64,000 bases of DNA, taken from Aphis gossypii. Taxonomy: Eukaryota > Arthropoda > Insecta > Hemiptera > Aphididae. Positions 34,858 through 45,709 of the stretch are shown here, in pieces (the stretch's first letter is position 1; each line of letters opens with the position of its first letter). The notes beneath the pieces are model-generated. The model saw only the letters and a program-made list of their open reading frames with translations, searched no databases and was not told where the DNA came from. The stretch is from contig NW_026083048.1 in NCBI RefSeq assembly GCF_020184175.1, positions 1 to 64,000 of the forward strand. The letters run 5' to 3'. The translations under genes and the position numbers were made by a program.

Positions 34858-34897
34858 TATATGAGCGTGATACTCGATCGTCACGTGTATTTATACA
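34858..34897. promoter_or_regulatory. Compact divergent promoter between PLA2 and ATPase genes
   Basis: Only 40 bp separate the two start codons on opposite strands. The gap contains CACGTG (an E-box-like palindrome) and GTATTTATAC, a TATA-like sequence readable on both strands. Direct evidence for promoter use is lacking. Confidence 0.45.
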
Positions 34898-35602
34898 ATG
34901 CGATTTGCGAAGCAGGAAATAAAACTCAAAGTCGATAATATCGACCCGTTGTCGTTGTGCAATGGTAACGCCGCCACCCGTCCACCGAGACACGGGCCGC
35001 TGTTTCCGAACACGATACGCGCGTTAATCGTCGGTCCGTCCGGGTGTGGAAAAACAAATCTTGTTTTCACACTATTGGTTCACGAGAACGGTATTAAATT
35101 TGAAAATGTATATATTTATTCGAAAACACTTGAACAGCCTAAATACGTTATGCTCGAGAAGATTTTAAGCGCTGTTCCCGACGTTAAGTTATTTAAATTC
35201 CACGACAACGATACGGTGATATCGCCTGAAAAAGCTCTGCCTAACTCGGTTATTGTATTTGATGATGTCATTACTCAGAATCATAATATAATACGATCAT
35301 TCTTCGCATTCTCTAGGCACCGTCAGATAGACGTGTGTTATTTAGCACAATCCTATTCACGTGTACCTAAACAGTTGATTCGCGACAACGCTAATTTTAT
35401 AGTGTTATTCAAACAAGACGAAATGAATTTAAAACACGTATACGACGAGCATTGTTCTGGTGATATAAAATACTCAGAGTTTAAAGATTTTTGCATGACG
35501 TGTTGGCGGGGTGGGCGATTTGAATTTGTCGTTATCAGTAGTGAAAACGAGCGTGATAATGGCCGCTATAGGCACGGATTTGACACGTATGTTATTATAT
35601 AA
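34898..35602 (+). CDS. Polinton packaging ATPase (FtsK/HerA-like)
   Basis: An intact 234-aa ORF. Walker A is LIVGPSGCGKTNLVF (about residues 42-56) and Walker B is NSVIVFDDV (about 120-128). YLAQSYSRVPKQLIRDNANF holds the sensor-type Gln/Arg region. Size and motif spacing fit the A32-like genome-packaging ATPases of Polintons and adintoviruses, which drive DNA into the procapsid. It is divergent from the PLA2-domain gene and starts a plus-strand series with the next ORF and the integrase. No break seen. Confidence 0.88.
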   Translation: MRFAKQEIKLKVDNIDPLSLCNGNAATRPPRHGPLFPNTIRALIVGPSGCGKTNLVFTLLVHENGIKFENVYIYSKTLEQPKYVMLEKILSAVPDVKLFKFHDNDTVISPEKALPNSVIVFDDVITQNHNIIRSFFAFSRHRQIDVCYLAQSYSRVPKQLIRDNANFIVLFKQDEMNLKHVYDEHCSGDIKYSEFKDFCMTCWRGGRFEFVVISSENERDNGRYRHGFDTYVII

Positions 35603-35642
35603 TAAGATGCTACGTTGAAATTACGTACATTTACTCGAGATC

Positions 35643-36506
35643 ATGGATAAGATAAACAACTCCTCGTCGCCCGCGTTATTGGAGGATATTATTCGAGCAA
35701 GGGCAAATATAAAACAAAAATATAATGCATTGAAAACGGGACGATTTGAAACTGAGTCGTTAATAAATAACACTTTTAGCTCTATTATTGCACCACTCGG
35801 TAGAATACAAGCAAACACCGAACGGATACCCTCCTCCCCGTCGCCATCGCAATCGCAACCAGATGTGCATTCTATTGATGATCGAACCATATCGTCACCA
35901 GCACCACCACCGCCCGCACCGTCATCATCGCCGTCGTCGTCGACAACATACCGTGATTTGAATGAAAGGTTTGGACCTTGGAAAAAGAATGACTTAGACA
36001 AAATATACGGTCCTAAAATATTATCTAACGGTATATTTATATTGGGAAATAAAAAAATACAATTTTTCGATAATGCACTGCATATAGAAGGAGACACTAC
36101 ATACCCGCTGTCACCGGGGTTAATTGATTTAATATTTGTTAAATCCCCTACATCGAGAAAATACACGCAAACAGATTTAAATACGTATAAATCGATTTTA
36201 ACACAAACTGCGGCACATAAAACGATAGACGGATCACGTATTCGTAGCTCTACGGGTTCAAAATATAATGATATAATTTCAAAACTGTTTACTGGCGAGT
36301 GTAACATCACTGTTGGCACTGGTATTAATATGCGTCTCCAGAAAAATAACGTTATATATTGGCAGGATCCTAATGAATTGGTAGATAGACTTCGTCTATT
36401 GTACGCGTCTCTCGTAGCAGGTAATACGTCGGTTCGTAACGAGATAATTGCGATTTGCGAAGAGTTGGTCGAAGCGAGAATATTGAAAAAAATTCCTAAT
36501 GTCTAA
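35643..36506 (+). CDS. Polinton-associated protein of unknown function (287 aa)
   Basis: Helical N-terminus (LLEDIIRARANIKQKYNAL), a low-complexity Ser/Pro linker (about residues 63-98), then a globular part with YGPKILSNGIFILGNKKI, LSPGLIDLIFVKSP and YWQDPNELVDRLRLLYASL, ending in a helix. I recognise this last block from proteins in other insect Polinton-like elements but cannot give a function; it may correspond to a domain of unknown function in current databases. The stop overlaps the integrase ATG (ATGTCTAA), so the two are tightly coupled. Possibly a capsid or scaffold partner, which is speculation. Confidence 0.65.
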   Translation: MDKINNSSSPALLEDIIRARANIKQKYNALKTGRFETESLINNTFSSIIAPLGRIQANTERIPSSPSPSQSQPDVHSIDDRTISSPAPPPPAPSSSPSSSTTYRDLNERFGPWKKNDLDKIYGPKILSNGIFILGNKKIQFFDNALHIEGDTTYPLSPGLIDLIFVKSPTSRKYTQTDLNTYKSILTQTAAHKTIDGSRIRSSTGSKYNDIISKLFTGECNITVGTGINMRLQKNNVIYWQDPNELVDRLRLLYASLVAGNTSVRNEIIAICEELVEARILKKIPNV

Positions 36507-37406
36507 ACGCGCAATAGCTGAAGAACTCCACGGGGCGGCGAGAAGAAAATATCCCCGCCGTCGCGTTATTGTTCACGGTAAAAACGATTTATTTCAAGCA
36601 GACCTCGTGGACATGCAACAATATTCCACTCTGAATAAAGGATATAAATATATACTATGTGTTATCGATTGTTTCACTAAATACGCGTGGGCCGTTGCAC
36701 TGAAATCTAAAAAAGGCGAAGAAGTCACGGCGGCTGCTGGTAAAATTTTCGCGCGGAATAGACCTAATCTATTACACGTCGACCGTGGGCGTGAGTTTTA
36801 CAACAAGCATTTCGAAGCTTTAGTGAAGAAACACAATATAAAATGTATAGTACGTTCAGCGTGCTCAAGGCGTGTGTTGTAGAACGTTTTAATCGCACGT
36901 TAAAAGAGCGGATGTTTAAACATTTTACCGCCAGTGGCTCGCGCGTTTGGACATCGATTTTACCCATGTTAATCCATGACTATAATAATTCGATGCATCG
37001 CACCATCAGGATGACCCCAATACAAGCTGACGCGAATCCGTCCCGTGTAAAATTAGAGTACCCCGTGGTGGAAACGAAGAAAATAAAATTTAAAGTGGGA
37101 GATAAGGTTCGCATTAGTGTGTACAAGGGTGTCTTCACCAAAGGATATTTACCAAATTGGTATACGGAAATATTTACAATTATTAAAGTGAACAAGACTA
37201 CACCCAGTACATTTATCCTTCAAGACTATACGGGTAGACCGATAGCTGGCGGTTTTTACACCGAAGAACTACGCAAAACAAAACTCCCCGAAGATTATCT
37301 GGTGGAAAAAGTTATTCGCACTAAGGGCCGTCGTGTTTTAGTCCGTTGGCTTGGTTTCACGGACGAACATAATAGTTGGATAAATAAGTCGGATCTTAAA
37401 ATATAA
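36499..37406 (+). pseudogene. Polinton integrase (RVE type) with C-terminal chromodomain, one frameshift
   Basis: 36499-36882 carries the first part: a basic zinc-less head, FQADLVDMQQYS (first Asp) and LLHVDRGREFYN (second Asp). The frame then shifts by one near 36850, and 36843-37406 continues with KACVVERFNRTLKE (the Glu) and LIHDYNNSMHRT. An SH3-like segment (FKVGDKVRISVYKG) follows, then a chromodomain at the end (VEKVIRTKGRRVLVRWLGF, NSWINKSDL). The integrase inserts the linear genome and makes the 6-bp duplications seen outside the TIRs; the chromodomain probably guides it to chromatin. All catalytic residues are present, so only the single frame break disables it, or it is an assembly error. 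Confidence 0.86.
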
Positions 37407-37425
37407 ATGTAGTTATCACGATACC

Positions 37426-37746
37426 ATGGACGTGTTCGGTAGCTCGCCGGCTAGCCGTGTAGATAAGAGAATCGCGGACATGAGTGAAAAATTTAACGAA
37501 GAACTTGATTTGAATGTTAATCTAATCAAACTAAATGATGCGAAAATCGAAAAATATTTTTTAGAAAATAATATTAAAATTTCTGCCGCTATAGAATCCA
37601 TAGGGATTATAAATAAAAATATCGCAGATTTGAAAGCTGGCTTGTCACTCGCAAACGCCGATATAATTACCATAAAAAAAGAGTGTATTGTCAGTCGATC
37701 AGTTAGCATTGGGCACGAGAGCCAGTTAGACGCTAATACTATATAA
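37426..37746 (+). CDS. Small coiled-coil Polinton ORF
   Basis: 106 residues, ATG start 20 bp after the integrase stop. After a Ser-rich start, heptad-like hydrophobics run through about residues 15-85 (ADMSEKFNEELDLNVNLIKL, then IKISAAIESIGIINKNIADL), predicting a coiled coil. I do not recognise a family. Position suggests a virion or scaffold role, without evidence. Confidence 0.5.
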   Translation: MDVFGSSPASRVDKRIADMSEKFNEELDLNVNLIKLNDAKIEKYFLENNIKISAAIESIGIINKNIADLKAGLSLANADIITIKKECIVSRSVSIGHESQLDANTI

Positions 37747-37767
37747 ACGTGCGCGGGGACTTGAACG

Positions 37768-38271
37768 ATGGCGACAGCTATTCTCGATATTCAATGCATA
37801 CTAGGCGCTAATTCAAAATATTTGATAAAAGAAATGTCTATAGTAGACATAAACAGCCGGGCTAGCCAGCATTGGATTTTCAAACACACTCAAACACCGT
37901 ATTCAGCCAAAAGCAAAGCCGTGAACATGTGGCTTTTTCGAAACTATCACCAACTGTCATTGGATTGCGGGGACGTAGAGTACTCGGAAATCGGCAGGAT
38001 TTTAAAATCGCTGAATTTCGAATGCATTTACGTGAAAGGTGAGGAAAAACGTGTGATCATTCAAGATTTCATTCCGCGAGTCAAAATCATCGAGATGGGG
38101 ACGGAGTTAGAGTGTCCGAGGCTCAATCAACTACAACCTGCGCGTACAGCCGGAAATATACATCGCGAACTAAGATTGCCGTGCTGTATATATCATAAGG
38201 ATTTAGATTATACACAGTGTACATATAATAGAGTTTTTGTATTGCTAACATGGTTTAAAAATAATATGTAA
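37768..38271 (+). CDS. Conserved Polinton-associated protein of unknown function (167 aa)
   Basis: The ORF begins after a TATATAAACG sequence and ends just before AAAATAAACATAT poly(A)-like signals. ILDIQCIL at the N-terminus, HWIFKH, NMWLFRNYHQLSLDCGDVEY, IYVKGEEKRVII and LECPRLNQL form a pattern I recall from insect proteins of unknown function near virus-derived elements. The early Asp and spacing could suit a DEDD-type nuclease fold, but this is a guess. The ORF is intact. Confidence 0.55.
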   Translation: MATAILDIQCILGANSKYLIKEMSIVDINSRASQHWIFKHTQTPYSAKSKAVNMWLFRNYHQLSLDCGDVEYSEIGRILKSLNFECIYVKGEEKRVIIQDFIPRVKIIEMGTELECPRLNQLQPARTAGNIHRELRLPCCIYHKDLDYTQCTYNRVFVLLTWFKNNM

Positions 38272-38368
38272 AAATAATATATTATGTAATTTAAGTGCTT
38301 TATATATTATATTTTCAAAATAAACATATATTTATACATTATCATGTTTGCGTATATTGACTTTTATT

Positions 38369-38420
<52 letters not shown>

Positions 38421-39657
38421 TACATACTCTAACTCTATGTACACTAACTCTATACATAATATACTCGACTTGTGCCTGCTGTGACTAGGTTCACACGCAC
38501 ATTCTGAGACCTATCCTTTTTAAATAATACATGGAATAATATAATTTCTTTTCTATAAGCGATATTATTACGATCTCTGAATAACGGTTTACCGTAAAAA
38601 GGGTATTTTCCCACAAATAATTGTATTCATAATCGTCATCTGGATGTGCGTTATCCCGATGACGGTCGGCGCATTGACCGCCCGTGTCCGAGACAACGCG
38701 ACCCTTAGACGTGGTCCGTCTTATTTTCTCTAGCCTTCAAACTATATTATAATATTATATAATGCGGGCATATCATTCGTCTTGCCCTATGTTGGGCATT
38801 ATAGTAGAGGGAGGCACATGTACTGATAAAGAAAATTATTTTAAATGCTGGAGCTTAATGCTCGCCGGACGATGATCAGTCGTGTTTTTTTCCCTGAACG
38901 AAACAGTCATCTCGTCCTTACATCATCTCCGCTAACAGTCAGTGCACTTGATTTTGAACGCCGTCTCCTTGTTGTACAATATATAAAGTGAGTTTATTTT
39001 ATTTATTTATTTAATAATTCTTATTACGCGATCGTAGTGCATATAGACCTCAATATTAAATTTTTTTATTTAATTATTAAGCAATATTAATTTGTGGTAT
39101 TTATATTTTAGTTCTGTAACCAGCGCATTTACCAGTTACCATCAGCAAGATTGTCATCGCCGCATCGCTCCGAGCCAAAGTTTTTTCCGTAAGCAGACTA
39201 CCGCAGATAAAGTGAGTTTATTTAATTATTATTATTATTATTATTCTGTTAGTAAATAATTAGAGCCTAGAGCATATAATACACAGTCACGGAGTAAATT
39301 AATTTTTTTTCTGTTCTTAGTTTAAAATTACATTCTTATAATACGCAGTTGTGGAGTAAATTAACATTATATTTAATATCTAAGTAAATAAGAATATTCT
39401 GATATTTTATTTACACTTAGAAATATTAATGTTTTTAGACGAAAAAACCAAGCGGTTTTCGGAAAATGGTGTTTTGAAATATTTTATGAATGTGTTGCAT
39501 AATTTATTTTATATTATGCATATAATATATATATATAATATATAAAGGTTGGTAGTATAAATAATAATATTCTTATTTGTTATATAGGGTAAAAAAATAA
39601 AAAAAAAATAATTTAATATTTAAAAATATTTTATTCTCACATAAAATAAATAGAATA
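38272..39657. other. Non-coding Polinton stretch with CA microsatellite and splice-like exons
   Basis: A (CA)n run lies at about 38381-38418. Two plus-strand AAA|GTGAGTTTATTT donor copies occur at about 38988 and 39209; the second ends a possible exon (about 39112-39208) preceded by TTTTAG. A further acceptor at about 39438 leads into a short frame with KKPSGFRKM. No consistent ORF joins them, so an untranslated leader or decayed gene is possible. Confidence 0.4.
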
Positions 39658-40225
39658 CTACAAAGAATCTAGGTCGAATCTTGATAACAACACCTTCTTC
39701 CAATGTATTATTTTGTAACAGGCTACATCATCATCATCATCACTACTTGGCCAGCCCGTATGACTCCAGTGAAAAGATTGCGCATCATCTAAATTATGAT
39801 ATACAGAGTTAAAAACGGTAGTATTTAAAAAAAATAAAAATATATATTATGACTTACTTAGTATCTCGTTGTCACGGGGAAATTCAGTTGATAAAAGTTC
39901 CAGAATGTTCAGTGAGTCCGCGGCGGGTGTCGACCACGGAAAGCGCTGTCCGGCCTCGAATCCGAATAAATCACTCTGATCCTGGTCCCCATGTTCTACG
40001 ACTCGTAGCGCATAGTCCGCCGGATTGTAGGTGTCAGGAAATAAATCCGGTGACTGTAAATAAAATAAAATTTAATAAAAACGTGAAAACGTTAGTTGAA
40101 AAACTTACCATGCATCGCTCTGCTCCTGTCGTCTTAGCGTCAAAATTTTTTTTCGGCGTACTGAAGAATGAATCCGACATATCTGTTTTTTTCCGATTAA
40201 GAATGTTGAAAAATGATTCTGACAT
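39658..40225 (-). CDS. Three-exon Polinton gene, 147 aa, function unknown
   Basis: Exons on the minus strand: 40225-40109 (ATG; 39 codons), 40053-39858, 39788-39658 (TAG). Borders are GTAAGT/TTTACAG and GTAAGT/ATTTAG, phases match at both junctions, and the whole frame is open. The N-terminus has two MS(D/E)SFF boxes followed by KK (MSESFFNILNRKK, MSDSFFSTPKKN). The middle is acidic-neutral (HGDQDQSDLFGFEAGQRFPW), and exon 3 has HWSHTGWPSSDDDDD and a closing basic helix. AATAAA lies about 25 bp after the stop. Coding-like, GC-rich exons inside AT-rich introns support it. I do not recognise the family. It lies just downstream of PolB on the same strand. Confidence 0.72.
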
Positions 40226-40566
40226 ATTTTTTTGTTTAAGAACGTAAGACTGCACTTGAACGACTGACTGCAAGTGATACACGAGCGATACATGATTCCA
40301 TCAAATCTTTTTGATTTCTTATCACAATACGTATGCGTGGGGATACGTATACGGGGGTATAAACTCGTATTGAAGACACATGTATATCGTTATGTAATGT
40401 AACAGTAAACAGGCTGAGGGTAGAATAATAATAATAACAATAATAAAAATAATAATAATAATAACGATATTTATTTGCATTTAAAGTGAGAATTATAATA
40501 ATAAAATTTATTTGCATTTAAAGTGACAATTATAATAATGACATTTATTTACATTTTAAAAATAAT
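40226..40566. other. Spacer with AAT microsatellite and tandem repeat
   Basis: Contains AATAAT runs (40426-40462) and about 2.5 copies of a 38-bp unit, ATTTATTTGCATTTAAAGTG plus 18 more bases, at 40468-40560. This is the likely poly(A) region of PolB and promoter of the three-exon gene. Confidence 0.55.
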
Positions 40567-43500
40567 TTACACAATTTTATAATGTCCGTGCGCGAGTGTG
40601 TGCACACGGTCAGGGAGAACGTAACGTTTATCATCCCTTCTATTTAATGATAACTTCATTGTTTTCACCGTATACACTTGATGTTTAAAAGACCGGATAG
40701 ACACGTTCTCCCTATACGGCGTATACGCTTCATAAGGTCGCTGTTCAGATGGCGGTGGTGGGGGTGTGAGAGACGATGCGTCGCGGTGTATGCGTTCGAC
40801 AACTTGACACGCGGAATCTCTGGCTAGTAGCTTACTCGCGTGCACACCTAGTTCGATGTCGTCGTCGTCGTCGCCATCGGTATCACTGCCGAACAAACAT
40901 CGTTTATGATCGTTCAGTGTTAGATGGTTTTTTATCACATGTCTCATAACGCCCTTCGCACGAATGGAGACTTTGTGTTCCACATCGAAAGCGTAAGATT
41001 TGGCGCGGAGCGCGACAAATTCAAAAATGGTTCGTCCATTAGCCTCGTCTTTGAAAAGCCCCGGGATCCTTTTACGCAACGTTGTGAAACACCTGTGATC
41101 AGGCGGTAAATTCGATGTGTCCATGTATCGCATTAAGCTCGGGACACCCACCAAGTCGTCGTAAAAATCGTTGGTTGTTACTTGGTACAATAGCGAATCT
41201 ATAACATTATATATATATATATATTTTTTATTTTTAAATTTTATATACGCACCAGTATCGGTGTATAGCAGCTCGATCTTATCGCCGTAGTGTCGTTTCA
41301 TGACATCGTAGTGGAATCCGTACATCAGAACTTTGCTAACCTCGAGTACCGAAAATCCTATGTAGATAGGTTTACAGAAATCGATCTCTTTACCGTGTAA
41401 CGTCACTGCCGCGAGATCTTCATTATACACGGTGCAGTGCTTGAACGTCGGGTTGTTAATAAGCTTACGCAACCTATCGACACGCGATACAAGCTCTAAT
41501 TTATATCGTTTCCGCATATTCTCCATGGTTTTCCCTATACACGTAAAATAACAATAATAATAATAATATTACATTTTGGCAACGTAGAAATAATTTAATT
41601 TACCAAACACAGAGTTATTAAGATCTTTGAAAAACTGTTCTTCAAACTTATTACTCGCCCGTTGACGCATCTCCGTATTTAAATTGATGTACGGGGCTAA
41701 CCATGGCGATTGACGAAATTCCAGCACTCGATGCACCTATACGATATATATATATATATGAATATGTTATAAGTAATAATAATAATAATAATAAGCACCT
41801 TTTCGACGATTACGCCGTGTGCCATGGCCTGTTTCAAATTTAAATAGTGCACCACGTAGTTTTCTTTTCGTAGAAATGTGACCATCAACTTTCGGACGGA
41901 GGACCCGTTTGGTATGCTGGCGTGTGGTAAGAACGGCATATCATTGTGTGCATCGTGTAGACTTTGTGGGTATGAAATATCTACCTCGTAAACTCTCCCC
42001 ACATCGTCCGTCTCTCTCATCCACTCAAGCTGAGCTAGCGCGACTTCGGGGTTGCCCGAGTACCATGCGAAGTCGCCGATAGGCATGTACTTACACATCG
42101 CATATCCGTATAAATTATTTGCTAGATATATAACAAGACAGAAATTAATATACACACACACACTATTATATTTAAGTATAATCACCATCTAAGTATATGA
42201 GCTGTGTGATAGGCTCATCGGGTTTGTATTCGGGCGTTTTAGGATTGTTAGCCTTAGCGTACCGTTTACTCGCCTGAACTAGACCTCCTCTCATACCGGA
42301 TTCCAGAAACAATATTTGATCAAAGTCCGTGAGCAGTTCCAGTTTTACCGACGTGTATTTCAACATACAGTCAAAGCTAAATCCCGGAGCCGTGAAATAA
42401 TGTGCAGGGTCAAGGTGATACGTTGACATGCATATGTCCCTGAAATTTTCGAATACATCGGCGCTTATGAGTACGTCTATTTTCAAATATAGATCACTAT
42501 AAGCGCCGAGAGTCGAACAACCGAAATGATTCCACACCCGCGTCGCGTGCTCGTAGTCCGCTTCGCTTATGTGACTTTCGGACAATGCACTATAAAAATT
42601 GATTTTAGGTGGTAGGGAAGTTTCACACAATTTATCCCACGAATCTGTGTATTCGTAGGGATATACACCTTTCCGTGTGGCCAACGACATCTCTTCTGCA
42701 CTAAATACTTTTGAGACTTCGCGGAACTTTTCAAAGTTCGCGGTCGTTAGGTTCTCCGCCAAGTTTGCCAAACTCGATGCCATGAATCGGCACGTATCGA
42801 TAAACTTGACGGAGAACGTATTGTTTATGTATTTAGTGAACGTGATAAACTTTTCTTCACTACTCGCTATCACAGAAATCGCTTTATTATCACTAGGCAT
42901 ATTCTCAACGATAAAGTGTGCATCGTAATTTGAAAGATTATGAAAAAAGCACGGCACGAACTTGGGCGTTTTTAATTTCAAGTTACACGTGTTGCATAAC
43001 GTTTTTAAAAAACGACCGGAAAGGTGGTCATGATGTGCAACTTTACAGTTACGTTTGGTAAATCTCGCCTTGCACAAGTCACACGACATCTTGTCTGCAT
43101 GCAGGCGACAATCCACATCACTCATAATAATGGGTACATTGACCGTCTTGTACAAATTACATATTCGCTCAGCCACATTGAGAACGTCGCGGACAAATCT
43201 CTTGGCCACATCGTCTTCGGTTGCCGACCCACGGAAAATGACCGGGGCTCTCGGAATGCCAAACTGTTCAAATAACTCTACCGGTACCCCCTCCGCCGCA
43301 ACAACTAGGTACCCGTAGCTCATAGGATGGTGTTTGTGCATCACCTCGGTATTAGTCCCATATTTTTGTGACGACTTCAAAAGTAACGCCTCGAAGTCTG
43401 CATACACCACAAACGGTAGACGCTCTGTTTTCCGCCACGAGTTGAACTCGAGCGTGTCCCCCTCTTTAGGCAACAGAGGCAATACGGGTTTGTGCGTGCC

Positions 43501-45186
43501 ACATGTCAAACGATGCCTAGCCAGCGCCTGCTCACCGTGTAGTTTGTATTTTAGAGGCTGGTCGTCGAAAGTGGTAAAGCATTTTTTACATGTGTATAAA
43601 CGATGCTCACGATTATTTTTTTGCCGACTAACGAGCCTAGAAAAATTTGTTATTAACGCGTAATGATTTTTTTTACCTTCCTTGCCACCGTTTAGCAACA
43701 ACAAGTCAAAATGGTTTTCGCTCTCAGAGTCTACAACACGCAAAGGATACACGGCCGACTGCGATGTCGAATTTTTATTTTTATTTTTATTTCTACAATT
43801 TCGTACGCCGTAAACGTTTACGGAAGTACCGGGATTTGACCTCTCAAATAATTTAATCTGCGAGACGGGGGTGGGGGCGGGCAGTGCTGAAAAATCATAG
43901 CGGTGTTCTTCGTTAAAATATTTTGCGTTTACGCGCCCGCGGTTATTGCCCCGAACGTGTTTCGCAAGCACCGCCCATTTGAAACAATTCTCATCGATAT
44001 TTTCCGGATTTATCACAGCCTTTCGTTTCGCGATACTCGCAGGCAGTGGTAGAAAGGAGGAGCCCCCCATAGGTGTGTATTCGTACACTCCTAAAAGTAA
44101 ACCGTCGATGCTCGATAAAGCGAAGCCGCTGCCTTTACCTTGATACGCGTCTTCCTCGGCGAGTAGCGTCGTAAAATCTCGATCTACTAAACCGTCGATA
44201 TTACTATGCACAAACAATTCCCTCGCCGACGTTTTAAACGCACGATTTTGTGCGGTATTATCCACGTTAGGCACGAGGTAGGTGGCCTCTAGTTTAAGAT
44301 TATATTTTATCGGGTGATCGCGTACGCATTCGCGTAATTTTTCCACCAATTCGCCCTCTATCGCATGGAGGAAAGCACGGTAACTGGGGATGTTTTCTAC
44401 ATTTTTCCTGAAATACCATACCACCGTCCGATTAAGCGATGACTCGATTTCGATAAAGCCCGACGTATTAACCGTATTCATGCGACCTTTTTTCCGCTTA
44501 ATATTTTTTCGGCTATTTTCGACATGGTTTACGCATTGCTGTACGGGCGGAGGCGATGGCGCTGGCGGTGGCGCTGGACCCGATCTATTGTGCACGGCAT
44601 TGACGGCAGCGGAGGTGGGGTCGGAAGTGTCTGTGACGAGAGGCGGGTGTACGGTAGGTCGGCACGTGATGGCCGGCATCCGCTCGTATGATGAGGGCTG
44701 AAGCGGGGAAGATGTTACCGTTGTATGACTATTTGAGAAAGGCTCTGGAGATAGGGAAACTGGGTCAGCATGTGGTGATGGCGGTGGCGGCGGTGTCGCT
44801 GCAGGGGGTGCCCAGTTTATAACTGTATCACGAACTAATACGGATAATTAAGATATTAAAATATTGTCGATATTATTATTATTATAATTAATAGGGAAAA
44901 AACATTATTTACCAATTGCACCAGTTATTTGAACGGCGTTCTCGAATTCTGGTGTATTTTTTGCAATTTCTATTTTTAAAATAATTTAATTAATAACCCC
45001 GAGTTAAAGCAAATATTCAATGCACTTACTATGGCAATTTTGTACATGAATACTGAGTGCGTTCCTCCGAGTGAATGTTTTGCGGCAAATCCCACACGTA
45101 TTCTTTGATCCGTCGTGGATTTTAGCGTGTCTGTTCAGATCACGCTTATAAACGTACACTTTTCCACATATCGCACAGTTAAACAT
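40567..45186 (-). CDS. Polinton protein-primed DNA polymerase B, seven exons, N-terminal C2H2 fingers
   Basis: Exons: 45186-45030, 44969-44913, 44834-42186, 42121-41799, 41736-41604, 41534-41253, 41198-40567; every junction has GT/AG and matching phase, total 4233 nt (1410 codons plus stop), no internal stop. Exon 1 encodes two C2H2 fingers (FNCAICGKVYVYKRD, NTCGICRKTFTRR). Exon 3 has a proline-rich linker, exonuclease motifs (FVVYADFEALL; FFHNLSNYDAHF), a CxxC/HHDH zinc site, and LYLKIDVLIS. Introns cut the polymerase motifs: LD before ANNLYGYAM (motif A, exon 3/4), NNSVFGKTMEN (motif B, exon 5/6), YTDTDSL (motif C, exon 6/7). It replicates linear genomes by protein priming. All catalytic residues appear present. 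Readthrough of introns gives the misleading short ORFs at 41697-42188 and 40567-41526. Confidence 0.88.
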
Positions 45187-45709
45187 TTTGGAAAAATTAA
45201 ACACGTCTACAGTTTTTTTAAAAAAAAAAAAATACAAGTATACACGTCGTTGACGGACACTGGTAACTCACTGACTAGAAATCATGTACGACAGCATCAA
45301 GTCCCGCTCGATATTCCTAAGTATTATATGTAAATGTCTTAGGAATATTTGACCACTAGGGGCGAATAGCGGTGGTAGTGCTGGTGGTGGTGGTGGTAAT
45401 GGGGGGTGCTTATTTTAAATCACAGTAAGGATATGTGTGTTACATAACATTACCGCGTTTGACGATAACACACAACGATAACACAACTGTGGAGTTGATA
45501 ACGATGTAGATAATACTATTTTGTTATTTTAATTTGTATTTATTATTTCTTTGCAATGCCTACGAACTGCACAGCCAGCAGCAGCAGCAGCAGCAGTTAC
45601 TCTCAAGGCATCGTACGAGACAGGAGTGTCTTTCTACATGTTAACCGTTGTTACACTGTATTATTTACGTTTTAAAATACACAATTATTTTAAACGCTCT
45701 ATTACAAAC
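45187..45709. other. Divergent intergenic region between PolB and BIR genes
   Basis: GC-mixed, with a GGTGGT run (45371-45402) and a CAG run (45580-45594, just inside the open frame upstream of the BIR ATG). It probably holds promoters for both genes. Confidence 0.45.

Noticed and set aside
38381..38418. Regular repeat considered as CRISPR-like
   Set aside because: It is a plain CA microsatellite; no repeat-spacer structure occurs anywhere in the window.
41697..42188. Separate 163-aa protein with hydrophobic ends
   Set aside because: It is PolB exon 4 read through its flanking introns; the hydrophobic ends are intron sequence.
45004..45237. Stand-alone C2H2 zinc-finger gene
   Set aside because: Its 3' end is a GTAAGT donor in frame with two further exons leading into PolB, so it is better read as PolB exon 1.
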